A stretch of DNA of 64,000 bases. Origin: Anthoceros angustus (Eukaryota; Streptophyta; Anthocerotopsida; Anthocerotales; Anthocerotaceae). The notes beneath the pieces are model-generated. The model had not been told where the DNA came from, ran no database searches, and worked only from the letters and a program-made list of their open reading frames with translations. Location: NCBI GenBank assembly GCA_010909165.1, contig MU008160.1:992001-1056000 (forward strand). The letters are read 5' to 3'. This document shows, in pieces, positions 1 through 11,089 of this stretch (position 1 is its first letter; every line of letters starts with the position of its first letter). Made by a program: the position numbers and the translations under genes.

Positions 1-175
1 GAGCTTCAGCACGTCTGCCTGCACCTTTGCCCCACAAGCAAGTGGGAAGGTGGTGCAATCTTGCCACACAGCCAGCCCGTCCAAGAGAATGTGCGGCTCC
101 TGCTCCTGCTCCTGCTCCTGCTGCTGCCCCTGCTGGAGACAGATACTCTAGGGAGAGTCATGACCAGGAGAGGTT

Positions 176-3100
176 GTGGCTACAATTTTTCAGGACCCAA
201 CACTGTGGTGGGATAACAGGCAAACTAAGAAGAGCCGTGGTTCGCCTGACTTCCGGCACAGGCAGTCCCACGAGGTCCTCTGGTTGAACAACTTTTACAA
301 GCCAGGTTGGGTGGATGTGCGGGTTGCTGCTCTGGATATGCATATGGGTATAGTGAAGGATCTATGTCACGAGGGCCATGTCGCAGAGGCTGTTGAGGCT
401 TTAGAGCGTCTGGTACGCACAGGGCATTGTATTTGCAAGTCTGTGGTTTACAGTCCTGAATAGATGTGTGGTGAAGAAGGATCTGGTTTTGGGTCGCCGT
501 GTCCACGCTTTGACAGCTATGGCTGGGTATCAGTCGGACACGTTCTTGGCTTCCATATCCTGCGGATGTATGCTTCTCATGGCAGGTTGCAAGACGCGAT
601 GCATGTTTTGTTTTGGTTGCGAACCAGATACTTTCACATGGTCTGCCATAATTTCTGCGCATGTTAAACAAGGACAAGACAAGCAGGCCATACAACTGTA
701 TCATGGGATGTGCAGATCTGGTGTGAAGCCAGATTGCCATGTCTTTGTGGCGGCCCTTCAGGCTTGTGGAAGGGAGTCAGACTTGAGAACTGGGCAGCAA
801 GTGCATGCGGATTTGCTGGCCAGTGGCGTTGAGCCTGATTTGTTTGTCTGTAACTCTGGTAAACATGTATGGCGCGGCAGCTTGGAAGATGCTCGGGAGT
901 TTTGACAGACTTAGTCAGAAAAATGTGGTGACGTGGACTGCTCTGATAGCAGGATATTCTCAGCAGGGCATGGGGCAGGAAGCCTGCCTCTACAGTGCTA
1001 TGCAAGAGGAAGGCTTGGGTACCCAATTCTGTAACATTTGCGTGCCTCCTGCAGGCATGTGCTGTGGGCACCCCAGCATTGGATGAGGAAGGCTTCTTCA
1101 TTCACAAATTAGAGAACGAGGACATCAGGCTGATTTGTTTGTTGCCAACTGCTTGATGAGCATGTACGCAAAGTGTGGCAGCTTGGAAGATGCACACAGG
1201 GTGTTTGATGCTCTTGGTCACAAGGATGTTGTAACATGGAACACTATAATTGGGGGATATTCCCAGCAAGGCATGGGGCAGGAAGCCCTGTGTCTATACA
1301 GTGCTATGCAAGAAGACGGCCTTGTGGCACCCGACTCTGTGACATTTGTATCCCTGTTGCAGGCATGTGCAGGTGTGGGTGCACCGGCATTGATGCAGGG
1401 AAAGGAGCTTCATGCACAGATTACAGCACGTGGACTTGAAGCTGATGTATTTGTATCCAATAGCATGGTGACCATGTATGCTAAGTGTGGCAGCTTGGAA
1501 GATGCGCAAAGAGTGTTTGACAGACTTGGGCAAAAAAATGTGGTGACGTGGACTGCCATGATATCAGGGTATTCCCAGCAGGGCATGGGGCATGAGTCCC
1601 TCCGGCTGTACAGTGATATGCAAGATGCAGGCGTTGCTGTCCCCAATTCAGTTACATTCTTGTCTCTTTTGCAGGCATGTGCAAGTGTGGGCGCCCTTGC
1701 ATTGGAAAAGGGGAAGCACCTTCATTGGCAAATTGGGGAACAAGGATATCAAGCTGATGTGTTGGTAGCCAACAGTGTGGTGAACATGTATGCAAAGTGT
1801 GGTAGTTTGGAAGATGCGCAAAGAGTGTTTGATGCACTTGTTCATAAGGATGTCGTGACGTGGAATGCTATGATTGGAGGATATTCCCAGCAAGGCATGG
1901 GGCAGGAAGCCCTCCAGCTTTACAGTGTGATGCAAGAAGATGGCATTTCTTTCCCTGACAACATAACATTCATGTGCCTCCTGCAGGCATGTGCAATTGT
2001 GGGCACCCCAGCATTGGAGAAGGGGAGGCAGCTTCATAGCGAGATCAGAGAACGAGGGAATCAAGCTGATGTGTTTATAGTGAACAGTTTGATTAACATG
2101 TATGCTAAGTGTGGCAGCTTGGAAGATGCACGCCAAGTGTTTGACAAATTGGGCCCAAAAAATGAGGTGACCTGGACTACCATGATAGCTGGATATTCCC
2201 AGCAGGGCATGGGCCAGGAAGCCCTTCGTCTCTACAGCAATATGCAAGAACAAGGCATGGCTTCCCCAATTCTGTGACATTGGCGTGCCTCCTCCAGGCA
2301 TGTGCTGCTGTGGGCACCCCAGTATTAGAGAAGGGAAAGTGATTCATGCACAGGTGAGAGATCAAGGATATGAAGCTGATGTGTTTGTAGCCAGCAGTTT
2401 GGTTAATATGTATGCAAAGTGTGGCAGCATGTCAGACGCCCAGAGAGTCTTTGATGGGCTTGACCAAAGAAGTGTGGTGACCTGGAATGCGATGATAGCG
2501 GATATTCTCAGCAGGGCATGGGGCAGCAAGCTCTTCATCTCTACAGAGGTATGCTGGAAGGGGCACGGCTGTACCCAACTCCGTGACATTTGTGTGCCTC
2601 CTGCAGGCATGCAAACCTTGGCACCCCAGCTTTGGATATTGGTAAGCAGCTGCACTTGCAGGTTACGTGAACAAGGACACCAGGGTGACTTGTTTGTAGC
2701 CAACAGTTTGATTAACATGTATGCAAAGTGTGGCTGTTTGGAGGATGCCCATAAAGTGTTTGACCGACTAAGCAGAAAAGATGTGGTGACATGGAATGCT
2801 TTGATAGCAGGATATTGTCAGCAGGGCATGGGTCAGGAAGCCCTTCTTCTTTACAGGGCTATGGAAGCAGAAGGAATCGCTATACCTGATTCCGTGACAT
2901 TTGCATGCCTCTTGCAGGCATGTGCAAGTGTACCCAGGCATTGGAGATGGGAAGCAACTTCATGCTCAAATTAGAGAACAAGAACATGAGGATGATGTGT
3001 TTGTAGCCAGCAGTTTGGTAGACATGTATGCCAAGTGTGGCAACTTGCTAGAGGCTCAGAGAGTGTTGGATGGGACTAGTCACAAGGACGTGGTGATGTG

Positions 3101-4000
3101 GAATGCCATGATAGCAGGATATTGCCAGCAGGGCATGTGCCAAGAAGCCCTTCGCCTCTACAGTACTATGCAAGAGAATTGTACTGCTGTACCTGATTCT
3201 GTGACATTCGCGTGCGTCCTCCAGGCATGTGCAGATTTGGCAGCTTTGTATCTTGGAAGGCAGCTGCATGCACAGATTGTCGGACAAGGGCTGCAAGCCG
3301 ATGTGCTTGTAGCTGGAAGTTTGATCAACATGTATGGAAAGTCTGGGAGCATGGTTGATGCGCAAGAAGTGTTTGATACAACGCCTGAGAAAAATATTGT
3401 CACCTGGAGTGCACTAATTGCAGGCTACACAAGTCAGGGAGACAGTGAAGTGGTCTTTGACTTGGTCGAGAGAATGAGAGAGGATGGCTTACACCCAGAT
3501 GGCATTACATTCTCAGTGTACTGACAGTGTGCAGTCATGCAGGTCTCGTGAACAAGGGGCTTGAGTACTTTGAGACCATGAGCAGACGCTATGGCATCAC
3601 TCCCACAGAGGACCACTACACATGTATGGTGGATCTCCTAGGTCGTGCAGGACAATTGGATGAGGCACTTGCTTTTGTAAGTACAATGCCTGTATTGCCT
3701 AATGGTGCAGTTTGGCACGCCGTGTTGGGTGCTTGTCAAAGTGGAGCAACTTGGAGTTGGGGCGCCATGCTCGATGAAGCAATCAAGCTTGATGATAAAG
3801 ATAGTGCAGCATATGTATTGATGTCGAACATACACCGGTGCCCAGATGTGGGAGCAAGCAGAAAGATGCAAGGAAGCAGAAAGACAATTAGGGCATGGAA
3901 GCAGCCAGGTGAGAGCTGGTGGACAGACGAAAATGGAGCGGTGCATAGTTTTGTGGCTGGGGACGAGAAGCATCCACGGAGTCTAGCAACGCTTAAGTAA
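176..4000 (+). pseudogene. PLS-class pentatricopeptide repeat protein, E-type end, several frameshifts
   Basis: PPR proteins bind organelle RNA and guide editing or processing in plastids and mitochondria. The translation is a long run of P, L and S motifs; recurring elements are MYAKCGSLEDA, VVTWNAMI and GYSQQGMGQEAL. The SLEDA-type block recurs near 881, 1181, 1493, 1808, 2120, 2426, 2737, 3044 and 3345, a period of about 308 bp (about 102 residues, one P-L-S triplet). An E-type domain follows (3527-4000, with GRAGQLDEAL and WHAVLGAC). The DYW deaminase end is missing: a stop falls at about 4000, although a DYW-linker-like reading (KMKTEECVPET) continues in the bases just after it. The reading frame changes near 610, 900, 1087, 2275, 2500, 2970 and 3524, mostly by one or two bases. 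No introns are evident. The start at 176 is the first ATG in the frame leading into the first repeat and is uncertain; no targeting peptide could be judged. It is either a decayed gene or a gene carrying assembly errors. Confidence 0.85.
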
Positions 4001-4269
4001 ATCCTGTCCAAAATGAAGACAGAAGAATGTGTGCCGGAGACACCCATAGTGCTTGTGAAAAGTGAGCGATCGTGCCAAACTAGGCACTTGAACACAAAGG
4101 GCTGGCTCCTTAAGTGTTTACTTACGTTACGCGTTGCAGCATTTTATAAAACTTCTGAAAGTTAAATATTTGTTTCGATTTAATGGAAAAAAAGATTTTA
4201 TTATAAAAAAGAGATGGGAAAAACCCATCCACCCTAAAAACAAAAGAGAAACACCAATGAAGGGTACAA

Positions 4270-4378
4270 TGCAGGACTAGTCCTAGGATCATTTCAAGAT
4301 CACGCATTTCAAGATGCGGGACTAGTCCCAGGATCACGCATTTCAAGATGTGGGACTAGTCCCAGGATCACGCATTTT
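4270..4378. repeat. Three tandem copies of a ~35-bp unit
   Basis: A unit containing GGACTAGTCCCAGGATCACG followed by CATTTCAAGATG occurs three times in a row, the first copy being more divergent. The GGGACTAGTCCC core is palindromic. It lies 3' of the PPR gene and has no coding content. Confidence 0.75.
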
Positions 4379-4914
4379 AAAACTACCAATCATTCGAAGA
4401 ATTTCGCGGTTGGGGATATTAAAGTCTAGCATCTCACGCTCGCTGCTCGTTGAGCTTTGCATTGGCCAATGCTCTCTTGCAGAGCGATGTAAACCCTCAC
4501 GGAAGAAAGCAATACAAGAAGGGGAGGCCAACCCCCATTCTTGCGATTGTGATAAGCCTTGGCAGCCTTGATGAACCTAGAGAAATCCCAATGACTCGTG
4601 AGTTTTGGCGTGGGGGGAAGGCGTGGCCGTCCTGGATAGGAGACCTACTTGTGGACCTTAGTTGTCGCGCAGCCCTCCGCTGCCCAACCTGGAGGGTTAA
4701 GGCTAACATGTTCGCATACACTATCCCGAGTGGGATCGGTTATAACCATCAGCAACTGAAACCTGATCCACTGGGTCAAAAATAGATCAGCCCTAGGCGA
4801 AACCCGTTGAGCAGGGTGTAAGGGCGCTCCCTAAATGGAAGGAACCCGCCTTCCCTAGCAATAGAGAACATGATGTCTTGGACGGTGTCATGCACAACGA
4901 TATGCTGCCCAAGT

Positions 4915-5185
4915 GCGGCGCGGAGTCATCGGGAGGGGCCCATAGCTGCAAGTTGAAAGAGAGCAAGCCAGACTTTGCACGAGAGTCATCGGGAGGCCCA
5001 TACTGCAAGTTGAAGAGAGCAAAGACTTTCTTGCAGCCCAAGCGGTGAGTCATCGGGAGGGGCCCATAGCTGCAAGTTGAAAGAGAGCAAGCCAGACTTT
5101 GCAGCCCAAGTGCGGTGCATAGTCATCGGGAGGGGCCCATAGCTGCAAATTGAAAGGGAGCAAGCCAGACTCTGACTTTGCAGCT
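4915..5185. repeat. Tandem repeat of ~60-75 bp, about four copies
   Basis: Units share GAGTCATCGGGAGG, GCCCATA, CTGCAAGTTGAA and GAGAGCAA, starting near 4924, 4982, 5047 and 5121. The second copy is shorter than the others by several small deletions (GGGG to GG, AGCTGCAAG to ACTGCAAG). The flanks at 4380-4915 and 5185-5570 contain no recognisable gene. Confidence 0.75.
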
Positions 5186-5574
5186 TGATATTTGATTAGC
5201 ATGCAAGATTTCTCGAGTAACGGCGATCAAGTCAGAGCAGCTCTGAAAGCTGTTAGCGAGGAATGGCAAATGGTGTTCTCGTCTTACACCCAGCTAAACA
5301 TGAAAGGCCAAAGATATTTGAAAGATGCTTGAAATTTTTTGTTTTGATAGGTGTGGAATTTTTTTACTGGGGAGAGAACGGAACTGGCCCAACCCTACGA
5401 AACATCACCTAGCCGGTCTATTAGCTGGGGAGCCAATAGTGCGTTTTCACCTGTGGGAATCGCAGCCCGGTGTATGATTCAACCTATGGTTAGCAACCAA
5501 GCAGGTGGGTTGCAAACTCAGTACAGGATACGGAAAACTAGACAATACCCAATAAACTTTTGCTAGATTTTGCA

Positions 5575-5700
5575 TGCTCCTAATGGTGCATTTTGGCACT
5601 GTGTTAGGTGCTTGTCGCAAGTGGAGCAACGGGGAGGCTGGATGCCATGTTGAGCAGTCGAGCTCGACAAACAAGATACCAATGCAGGAGATGCAGTGGC
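5575..5700 (+). pseudogene. PPR E-domain fragment
   Basis: This stretch matches the E-domain region of the upstream PPR gene (about 3695-3790) at nucleotide and protein level: PNGAFWH and VLGACRKWSN here, against NGAVWH and VLGACQSGA there. It is a short, isolated fragment without PPR repeats around it and reads into stops, so it is a duplicated scrap. The remainder of 5700-6108 shows no recognisable gene. Confidence 0.6.
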
Positions 5701-6108
5701 GTCATGAAAGTCGAGTGGATCTCAGTCAGATTCGATTTTTTGAGATCAGTCGCAGAGTTGAATGGTCCAATCTGCTGAGAAATTCAGAGGCTCGTACTCG
5801 GAATTTTTTGGTACTGTTCCCAGTGCTCTGCTCCTGGGCTACATAGATATGTACACCCTGCGAAAAGCGTGCAACCCTGGCACTGCTTGGCATAGTTCAG
5901 ACACTACTTCTGTACATACCACAAGGCCTCCTTTGTCTTCCTCCTCCAACCCGCATGTGTCCAATGCCAAAGGTGAGCCGAATTGCTTTCTTCTCCAGGG
6001 AGGCTCCTTTCGGAACAGTGCGCAAGCAAATATACGATTCCAGGAAACGACACAGGGAAACGCTCAGCTTTCCAACCAGGGCATCTCTGGGGATGGTATT
6101 ATCGGTTC

Positions 6109-8197
6109 CTAGTGAGTGTGCTGGAGATCAAAGCCGTACATCGCAACTGGTCTAGACCTGGGGAGCGGAGGTGGTTCAACATCTCCGATCAAGATCTGCT
6201 GCATGCGCCTGGTAGAAGGCCTCACGCTGGGATCCGGGTGGGTGCACAGCAAGCCCACATGTAGCACACAGGTTAGCTGGCTGGCATGGAACTTGCCGTC
6301 CATAGCTGGGTCTGCCACATCCAGGAGGGTGCCAGCTTCGTGCATCTGCCACACCCACTCCACTAGCTGAGTTTCCTGGTCGGGGATTTGCGGCCTCCTG
6401 CCACAAGCTACCTCCAGCGACAGAACCCCAAAGCTGAAAACATCCGACTTAGACGTGGCTTTCCCAGCTAAGGCAAGCTCCGGAGCCATGTAGCCCTTGG
6501 TCCCAGCTAACCCTGTCAGGGTGAGGCCCGTGGTGAAGGTCTCCTCCACCAGGCGGGCCAAGCCGAAGTCTCCCAACCGACCTTCCATATTCGAGTCGAG
6601 CATCACGTTGCTGGGCTTGATGTCCCTGTGCAGGATGCACTTCTTCACTCCGTGTGGATGTAAACCAAAGCAGCTGCTATCCCTTGGACAATATGAAACC
6701 TGTCCGCCCAGGATAGCACCTGCCTCTCTGGAGAGAGGTGCCGATCCAGGCTCAGATTTGGCATGTACTCGTACACCAGCAAAGCTGGTCCTGCTCATGG
6801 CACCAGCCATGGAGGTGCACCAGGTTCCTGTGCCGAAGCTGCCCCAGGCTCTTCAGCTCCGCTCGAAACTCCTTCTCTCCCTGCCTTGAATCCTGCGAGA
6901 TCCTTTTGATGGCCAGCTGGACCTCCAAGTCTCCAATCCGCATCACTCCCCGGTACACACTCCCGAATCCACCTTTCCCCAGAATAAGTGACTGGCTGAA
7001 CCCTTGAGTCGCCTTCTTCAGCTCCTGGTACGTGAAGGTCCGAGTCCCGTAGTTCACATCCACATCCTCCATAAAACAAGGGCCTGAGGGCTCGGAGCTC
7101 CTTCCCGTGGATGAAGTTGGTGCTTTGTCTACCATCATGAGACCACGGAGGTGCTCCAGGCCATTCTTCTCGGAAGACCTACCAGATCTGCAACCAAAGA
7201 ACCAGCCAAGAGCAACTACCGTAAGAGTTGCCCCAATTGCAACCCCTGCAACCAAGCCAGTGCTGCTACCTTTGCTGTTCTTCTTGCCTGGCTGAGGCTC
7301 AGTCGGAGCCTGAGGCTTAGTCGGAGCCTGAGACTCAGTCGGAGCCTGAGGCAGAGGAGAGGGAGCTTGTGGCAGGCCACTGGTGGAGAAGCTCCAGTCG
7401 TAGACGTAGTTCTCCTCGATGTAGAAGCCTGTGCTAGCCGTGAACCCGACATAGGAATGCTGTCGCACGATGCTGGAGACGTTCAACCCGCTGTACGAAA
7501 GCACACGAGAGGCATTTGCTTTCTGGGCTCCAGCCACGGCCATGTGTACCACCAGCTCCTGCCTGTCCGCAAAGTAGTCGATCCAAGCCGACAAGGCGGG
7601 AGTGTCCTCAGCACTATTGTTGAGCTGAATGCCGTAGACTGACAGGTTCTGGGTCGTGACAGACACATAGCTGTTGATGTCCAGCCCGACGTGGTTGGAG
7701 TTGTCCACGGGATCACCCTCATTGTAATTGGTGTCGAACTCCACGGCCAGGACTTGAATCCTGGGATCCCCGGGAGCGTAATTGGGGTTGTAGAGACCGA
7801 GAGCATCACCAGCGCTCTTCTGGGGGACGTCGGGGATGGGAGCGATGATGAAGGTCATCCCATCCCCCATGAAGTTCCCCGGCACCGCCTTGATCCTGAA
7901 GGTGAAGAAGGTGTTGAAGGAAGCTTCCGCACCAGAACTCACATCGTAGAACTGCACCAGGGAGGCAAACACCGCTCTGGACACCAGATACTGCGCTGCA
8001 TTCTTCTCCGGGTCGCTGGCGTTCACAGTGAGCTGCAAAAATCCTTCCTCTCCCACAGTGCAGTTGCCGCTCAGCAGGATGCCCGCTCCTGAGAAGTTGC
8101 TGAAGGAGAACTCCACATTCTGCGCACGGCAGCAGGTGAATCCCACGCCCAGTAGAGGAAGCAGCAGGAGGGCACAGATGCAGAGCTTGGACAACAT
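6109..8197 (-). pseudogene. L-type lectin receptor-like kinase with two frameshifts
   Basis: L-type LecRKs are plasma-membrane receptors with an extracellular legume-lectin domain and a cytosolic Ser/Thr kinase. The chosen ATG at 8195-8197 opens a signal peptide (MLSKLCICALLLLPLLG). An upstream in-frame ATG at 8236 would put charged residues before it. The lectin domain spans roughly residues 25-270, with GDGMTFIIAP, VEFDTNYN and NHVGLDINS, the loops that hold metal in this family. A Pro/Gln/Thr-rich stalk with QAPTESQAPTKPQAPTE repeats follows, then a transmembrane segment (GLVAGVAIGATLTVVALGW). Kinase motifs are all present: GKGGFGSVYRG, AIKRI, HRDIKPSN, DFGLARL and GTKGYMAPE. The frame breaks near 6790 (after HEQDQL, before [12 protein letters not shown]) and near 6655 (before KKCILHRDIK), each repairable by one base. 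No introns are seen, as is common in this family. It may be functional if the two indels are sequence errors. Confidence 0.88.
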
Positions 8198-8212
8198 CGC
8201 GTCTTTCTCTTT

Positions 8213-8310
8213 GTCCGATTCATCGATCTCCCACAAGGCGCGTCTCTCGCTTGGTCCGATTCATCGATCTCCCACCAGGCGCGTCTCTCGCTTGGTCCGA
8301 TTCATCGGTC
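8213..8310. repeat. ~41-bp tandem repeat upstream of the lectin kinase
   Basis: The unit GTCCGATTCATCGATCTCCC followed by ACMAGGCGCGTCTCTCGCTT is present twice, and a third partial copy starts at about 8297. It overlaps the presumed 5' untranslated or promoter region of the minus-strand receptor kinase. Confidence 0.8.
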
Positions 8311-8514
8311 TCTCTCGAGGTCCTCTAGAAACATTTTGGGGTTGAAGATATCTGGCAGGAGGGAAGGTGGCAAGAGCTTAGGGAGGAAGGTGTCCAGTAC
8401 CAAGGACGGTTATCCAGCGAAGCAGCTGCGATGAGCCTTTGCTTGCTAGTCTCGATTTCGATGAATATGGTAGCTGAAAAGCTTTGGATTCGAATCAAGT
8501 GGTGGGCGCGACAA

Positions 8515-8655
8515 ACGTAGGTCTGATAGGACGTCCATGTTCGGACGCAGGTCTGATAGGACGTCCATGTTCGGACGAAGCTGCCTCAGTGCGTCGGAGC
8601 TGGTGAAGGAAGTCGTTGCTGCCTCAGTGCGTCGGAGCTGGTGAAGGAAGTCGTG
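8515..8655. repeat. Two adjacent tandem duplications (30 bp x2, 36-38 bp x2)
   Basis: AGGTCTGATAGGACGTCCAT(GTTCGGACG) is duplicated, then GCTGCCTCAGTGCGTCGGAG(CTGGTGAAGGAAGTCG) is duplicated. There is no coding content. From 8340 to 9000 nothing else is recognised. Confidence 0.8.
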
Positions 8656-9009
8656 CTGAGCAACCTTGACTTTGTGTTGTTAGTGAATTCGGAGTCCCAC
8701 GATGGGATTTTTTTATTTGGAGTAACCCCGTAGGCACTAACAACTTAGAGACCCCGTACTAACAACTGCCCCGTACTCACAATCACAACTGGTGGCCGTG
8801 CACGAGCAGGGCCATAATGTTTACAACAGGTGGTTCCGTCAGACATAAAGGCATGTTATTTAGAACAAGTGGCCCCGTATAGCTCGAGGACGGGTGACGC
8901 TAGGATTATGGTCGTAAGATGTTTTAATGCATATTTGGATGTCAGCTTCAAAGGTTCCTCAGGACAAGTACACGTGATTTCATCCTTCTCAGTATTTCAA
9001 GGCAAATAT

Positions 9010-9680
9010 CGTACAAGCATACTTGACTTCATCCTTTGAGTCTTTCAAGGTAAATATCGTATTCCCTGGGAGTGTTCAAGTATAAGGTGGACGCTCATGT
9101 CATGTCACCTTTATTTTAGGGAATGCGAGAATTTATAGATATTTGAAAGTACACGTCCAAGTCCCACAAGGCAAACACGGTACGAACACACTTGACTTTA
9201 TCCTTCGCATCTTTCAAGGCAAATATGGTGTTCCCTAGGAGTGTTGAAGTGTAAGGTGGACCCTCATGTCATGTCACCTTTTTTTTTAGGGAATTCCGAG
9301 ACTTTAGAGATATTTGAAAGTATACATCCATGTCCCTCACTCAGACTCTTTATAGATATTTCAAATTATACATTGCTCATGTCATGTCACCTTTTTTGTA
9401 CTTATCATGTCACCTTTTCTTAGTGAATTCTGAGACTTTAGAGATATTTGAAAGTATACATCCATGTCCCTCACTCAGACTCTTTATAGATATTTCAAAT
9501 TATACATTGCTCATGTCATGTCACCTGTTTTGTACTTATCATGTCACCTTTTCTTAGTGAATTCTGAGACTTTATAGATATTTGAAAGTATACATCCAAA
9601 GTGCCAAGTATACATCCAAGTCCCACACGCACTCATATTCTTAACAAATATTTGAAAGTATACATCCAAAGTGCCAAGTA
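9010..9680. repeat. AT-rich tandem repeat array, ~125-bp unit
   Basis: Units contain CTCATGTCATGTCACCTTTT, GAGACTTTAGAGATATTTGA, AAGTATACATCCATGTCCCT and CACTCAGACTCTTTATAGAT. The block at about 9295-9420 is almost exactly repeated at about 9421-9545, with weaker copies on both sides. Short ORFs here are by-products of the repeat. 9680-10040 shows no recognisable gene. Confidence 0.8.
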
Positions 9681-10039
9681 TACATCCAAAATGGCTTCAA
9701 CTTCTCAAATGACCGTTGCCCTACTTGTATTTCTGGGTGCTCTTGACAAAAGCGAAGATAGAACTCCGTCTGGACATGCAATAGAAGAACGAATACATCA
9801 GCCATATCATTAACTCCAAGTGACAAGTGAGCAGGTGACAAAGTGTACTGCAGTGCCATCAAGTGGACATGTGGACATGTGGTGCATAAGTAAGTGGCAA
9901 AGCAGCCATATGACCGGCTAGCCACATGTCCACAATCAAGTGGAGCAATTGAGCAAGTATTTAGGTTGCCACATGCATAGTGGGCCATTATGCCATGGCC
10001 CAGAGGGCACTTTAGCGACCAGAAGAGGTAACCAGGTGG

Positions 10040-10232
10040 CAAGCACCACCACCTATGGCCAACAATACCACATGTGGCCACCAGGACCATTGGTGGCCAA
10101 CATTACCACATGTGGCCACCAGCACCACTTGTGGCCAGCAACCCGGGAGGTGGCCATCAGCACCACTGGTGGCCAGCAACCTGCGAGGTGGTCACCAGCA
10201 CCACTGGTGGCCAGCAACCCGGGAAGTACACA
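10040..10232. repeat. GGTGGCC/CACCACTGGTGGCC minisatellite
   Basis: Imperfect units of about 36-40 bp built from CACCACTGGTGGCCAGCAAC and CACATGTGGCCACC repeat five to six times. They give Trp/His/Pro-rich pseudo-ORFs in all frames. Short inverted motifs (CCACNNGTGG) recur, so the strand could fold. Confidence 0.75.
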
Positions 10233-10307
10233 GCTGGAACACAAACAGGTAGAACACAAACAGGAGGGTGGCAACCGTCACCAAGATCTCACTGCATAAA
10301 TAGTTCA

Positions 10308-10760
10308 CTAAAATCTCACCACATTCAACAAGGAAGTGAAGACATCAACATCCACCACGTACAATAGGCCACGTTCAATCCCATCTCCCAAATGAACCAG
10401 ATGACTGCATTTTAATGATACAAATGCCCAAGTATACGCTAAAACTTCATATGCACCATAGATGTCGGTGCACACGCACCTGCGACATGTCCAGAAAGTG
10501 GGTAATGTGCTTGATGAAAGTTTTTGGTGCTGTCCGCTGACGCTTATGTCCTTCGTGTTCGACGATGGACGAGAAGCTAATTCCCAGAACTGGACTATGG
10601 TGGCTTTGACATGCGGCGAAAGAATGTCAGATCTTGGTTTCCTCCCGGCACCCAACCAAGTTTTCTCACTTGGAACATGCGCTTCTTGCCTTGTACCCAG
10701 GGCTCGATGGATCTGCCTCCTACTCATACCAATGTGCCGCGAAAGCGTTGAAACCAGGTG
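10308..10760 (-). pseudogene. Degenerate transposase-like ORF
   Basis: The minus strand reads SRRQIHRALGTRQE, then GAGRKPRSDILSPHVKATIV and a WELASRPSSNTKD segment, followed after a frame change by APKTFIKHITHFLDMSQVRV. The order (helical basic N-terminus, K-R-S-D-x-L segment, W-x3-S-R-x-S-x-N-x-x-D segment, THFLxMSQV) recalls uncharacterised plant transposon-derived ORFs. I recognise the layout but cannot name the family. It is short and frame-broken. 10760-11090 holds nothing recognisable. Confidence 0.35.
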
Positions 10761-11089
10761 GTTGCCTTGGATATCCTCTCACAAGATGATGTTAAATAGG
10801 GTGTCCTTCTGTGGAAGACCACATGTGAACTAACCCCGCTCTCAAGTGTCAGGGTGAACGATTTTTTTTGTTTTGGGTGTGTTAGAATAGCAGAGTGCTT
10901 TGAGAATCGTCTGAGTCGGGTCTTTTATCGGAATGGTCCTTGGCCCTTGGAGATAATAATAATTTTTCGACCCTTAGGTTTGACCCGGAGGGGGGTAGAA
11001 ATAGAGTCCTTGGGTATTGGGAATTTTTAGAATAAAAGGTGTCTATATATGCTAGGGATGCTCACAATATATGCCAGTTGTGTAGTCAA

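Noticed and set aside
9010..9680. CRISPR-like array
   Set aside because: Direct repeats have no unique spacers and the context is a plant nuclear genome; it is an ordinary tandem repeat.
10040..10299. Trp/His/Pro-rich peptides in the minisatellite
   Set aside because: They arise in every frame from the GGTGGCC repeat and show no start context or conservation.
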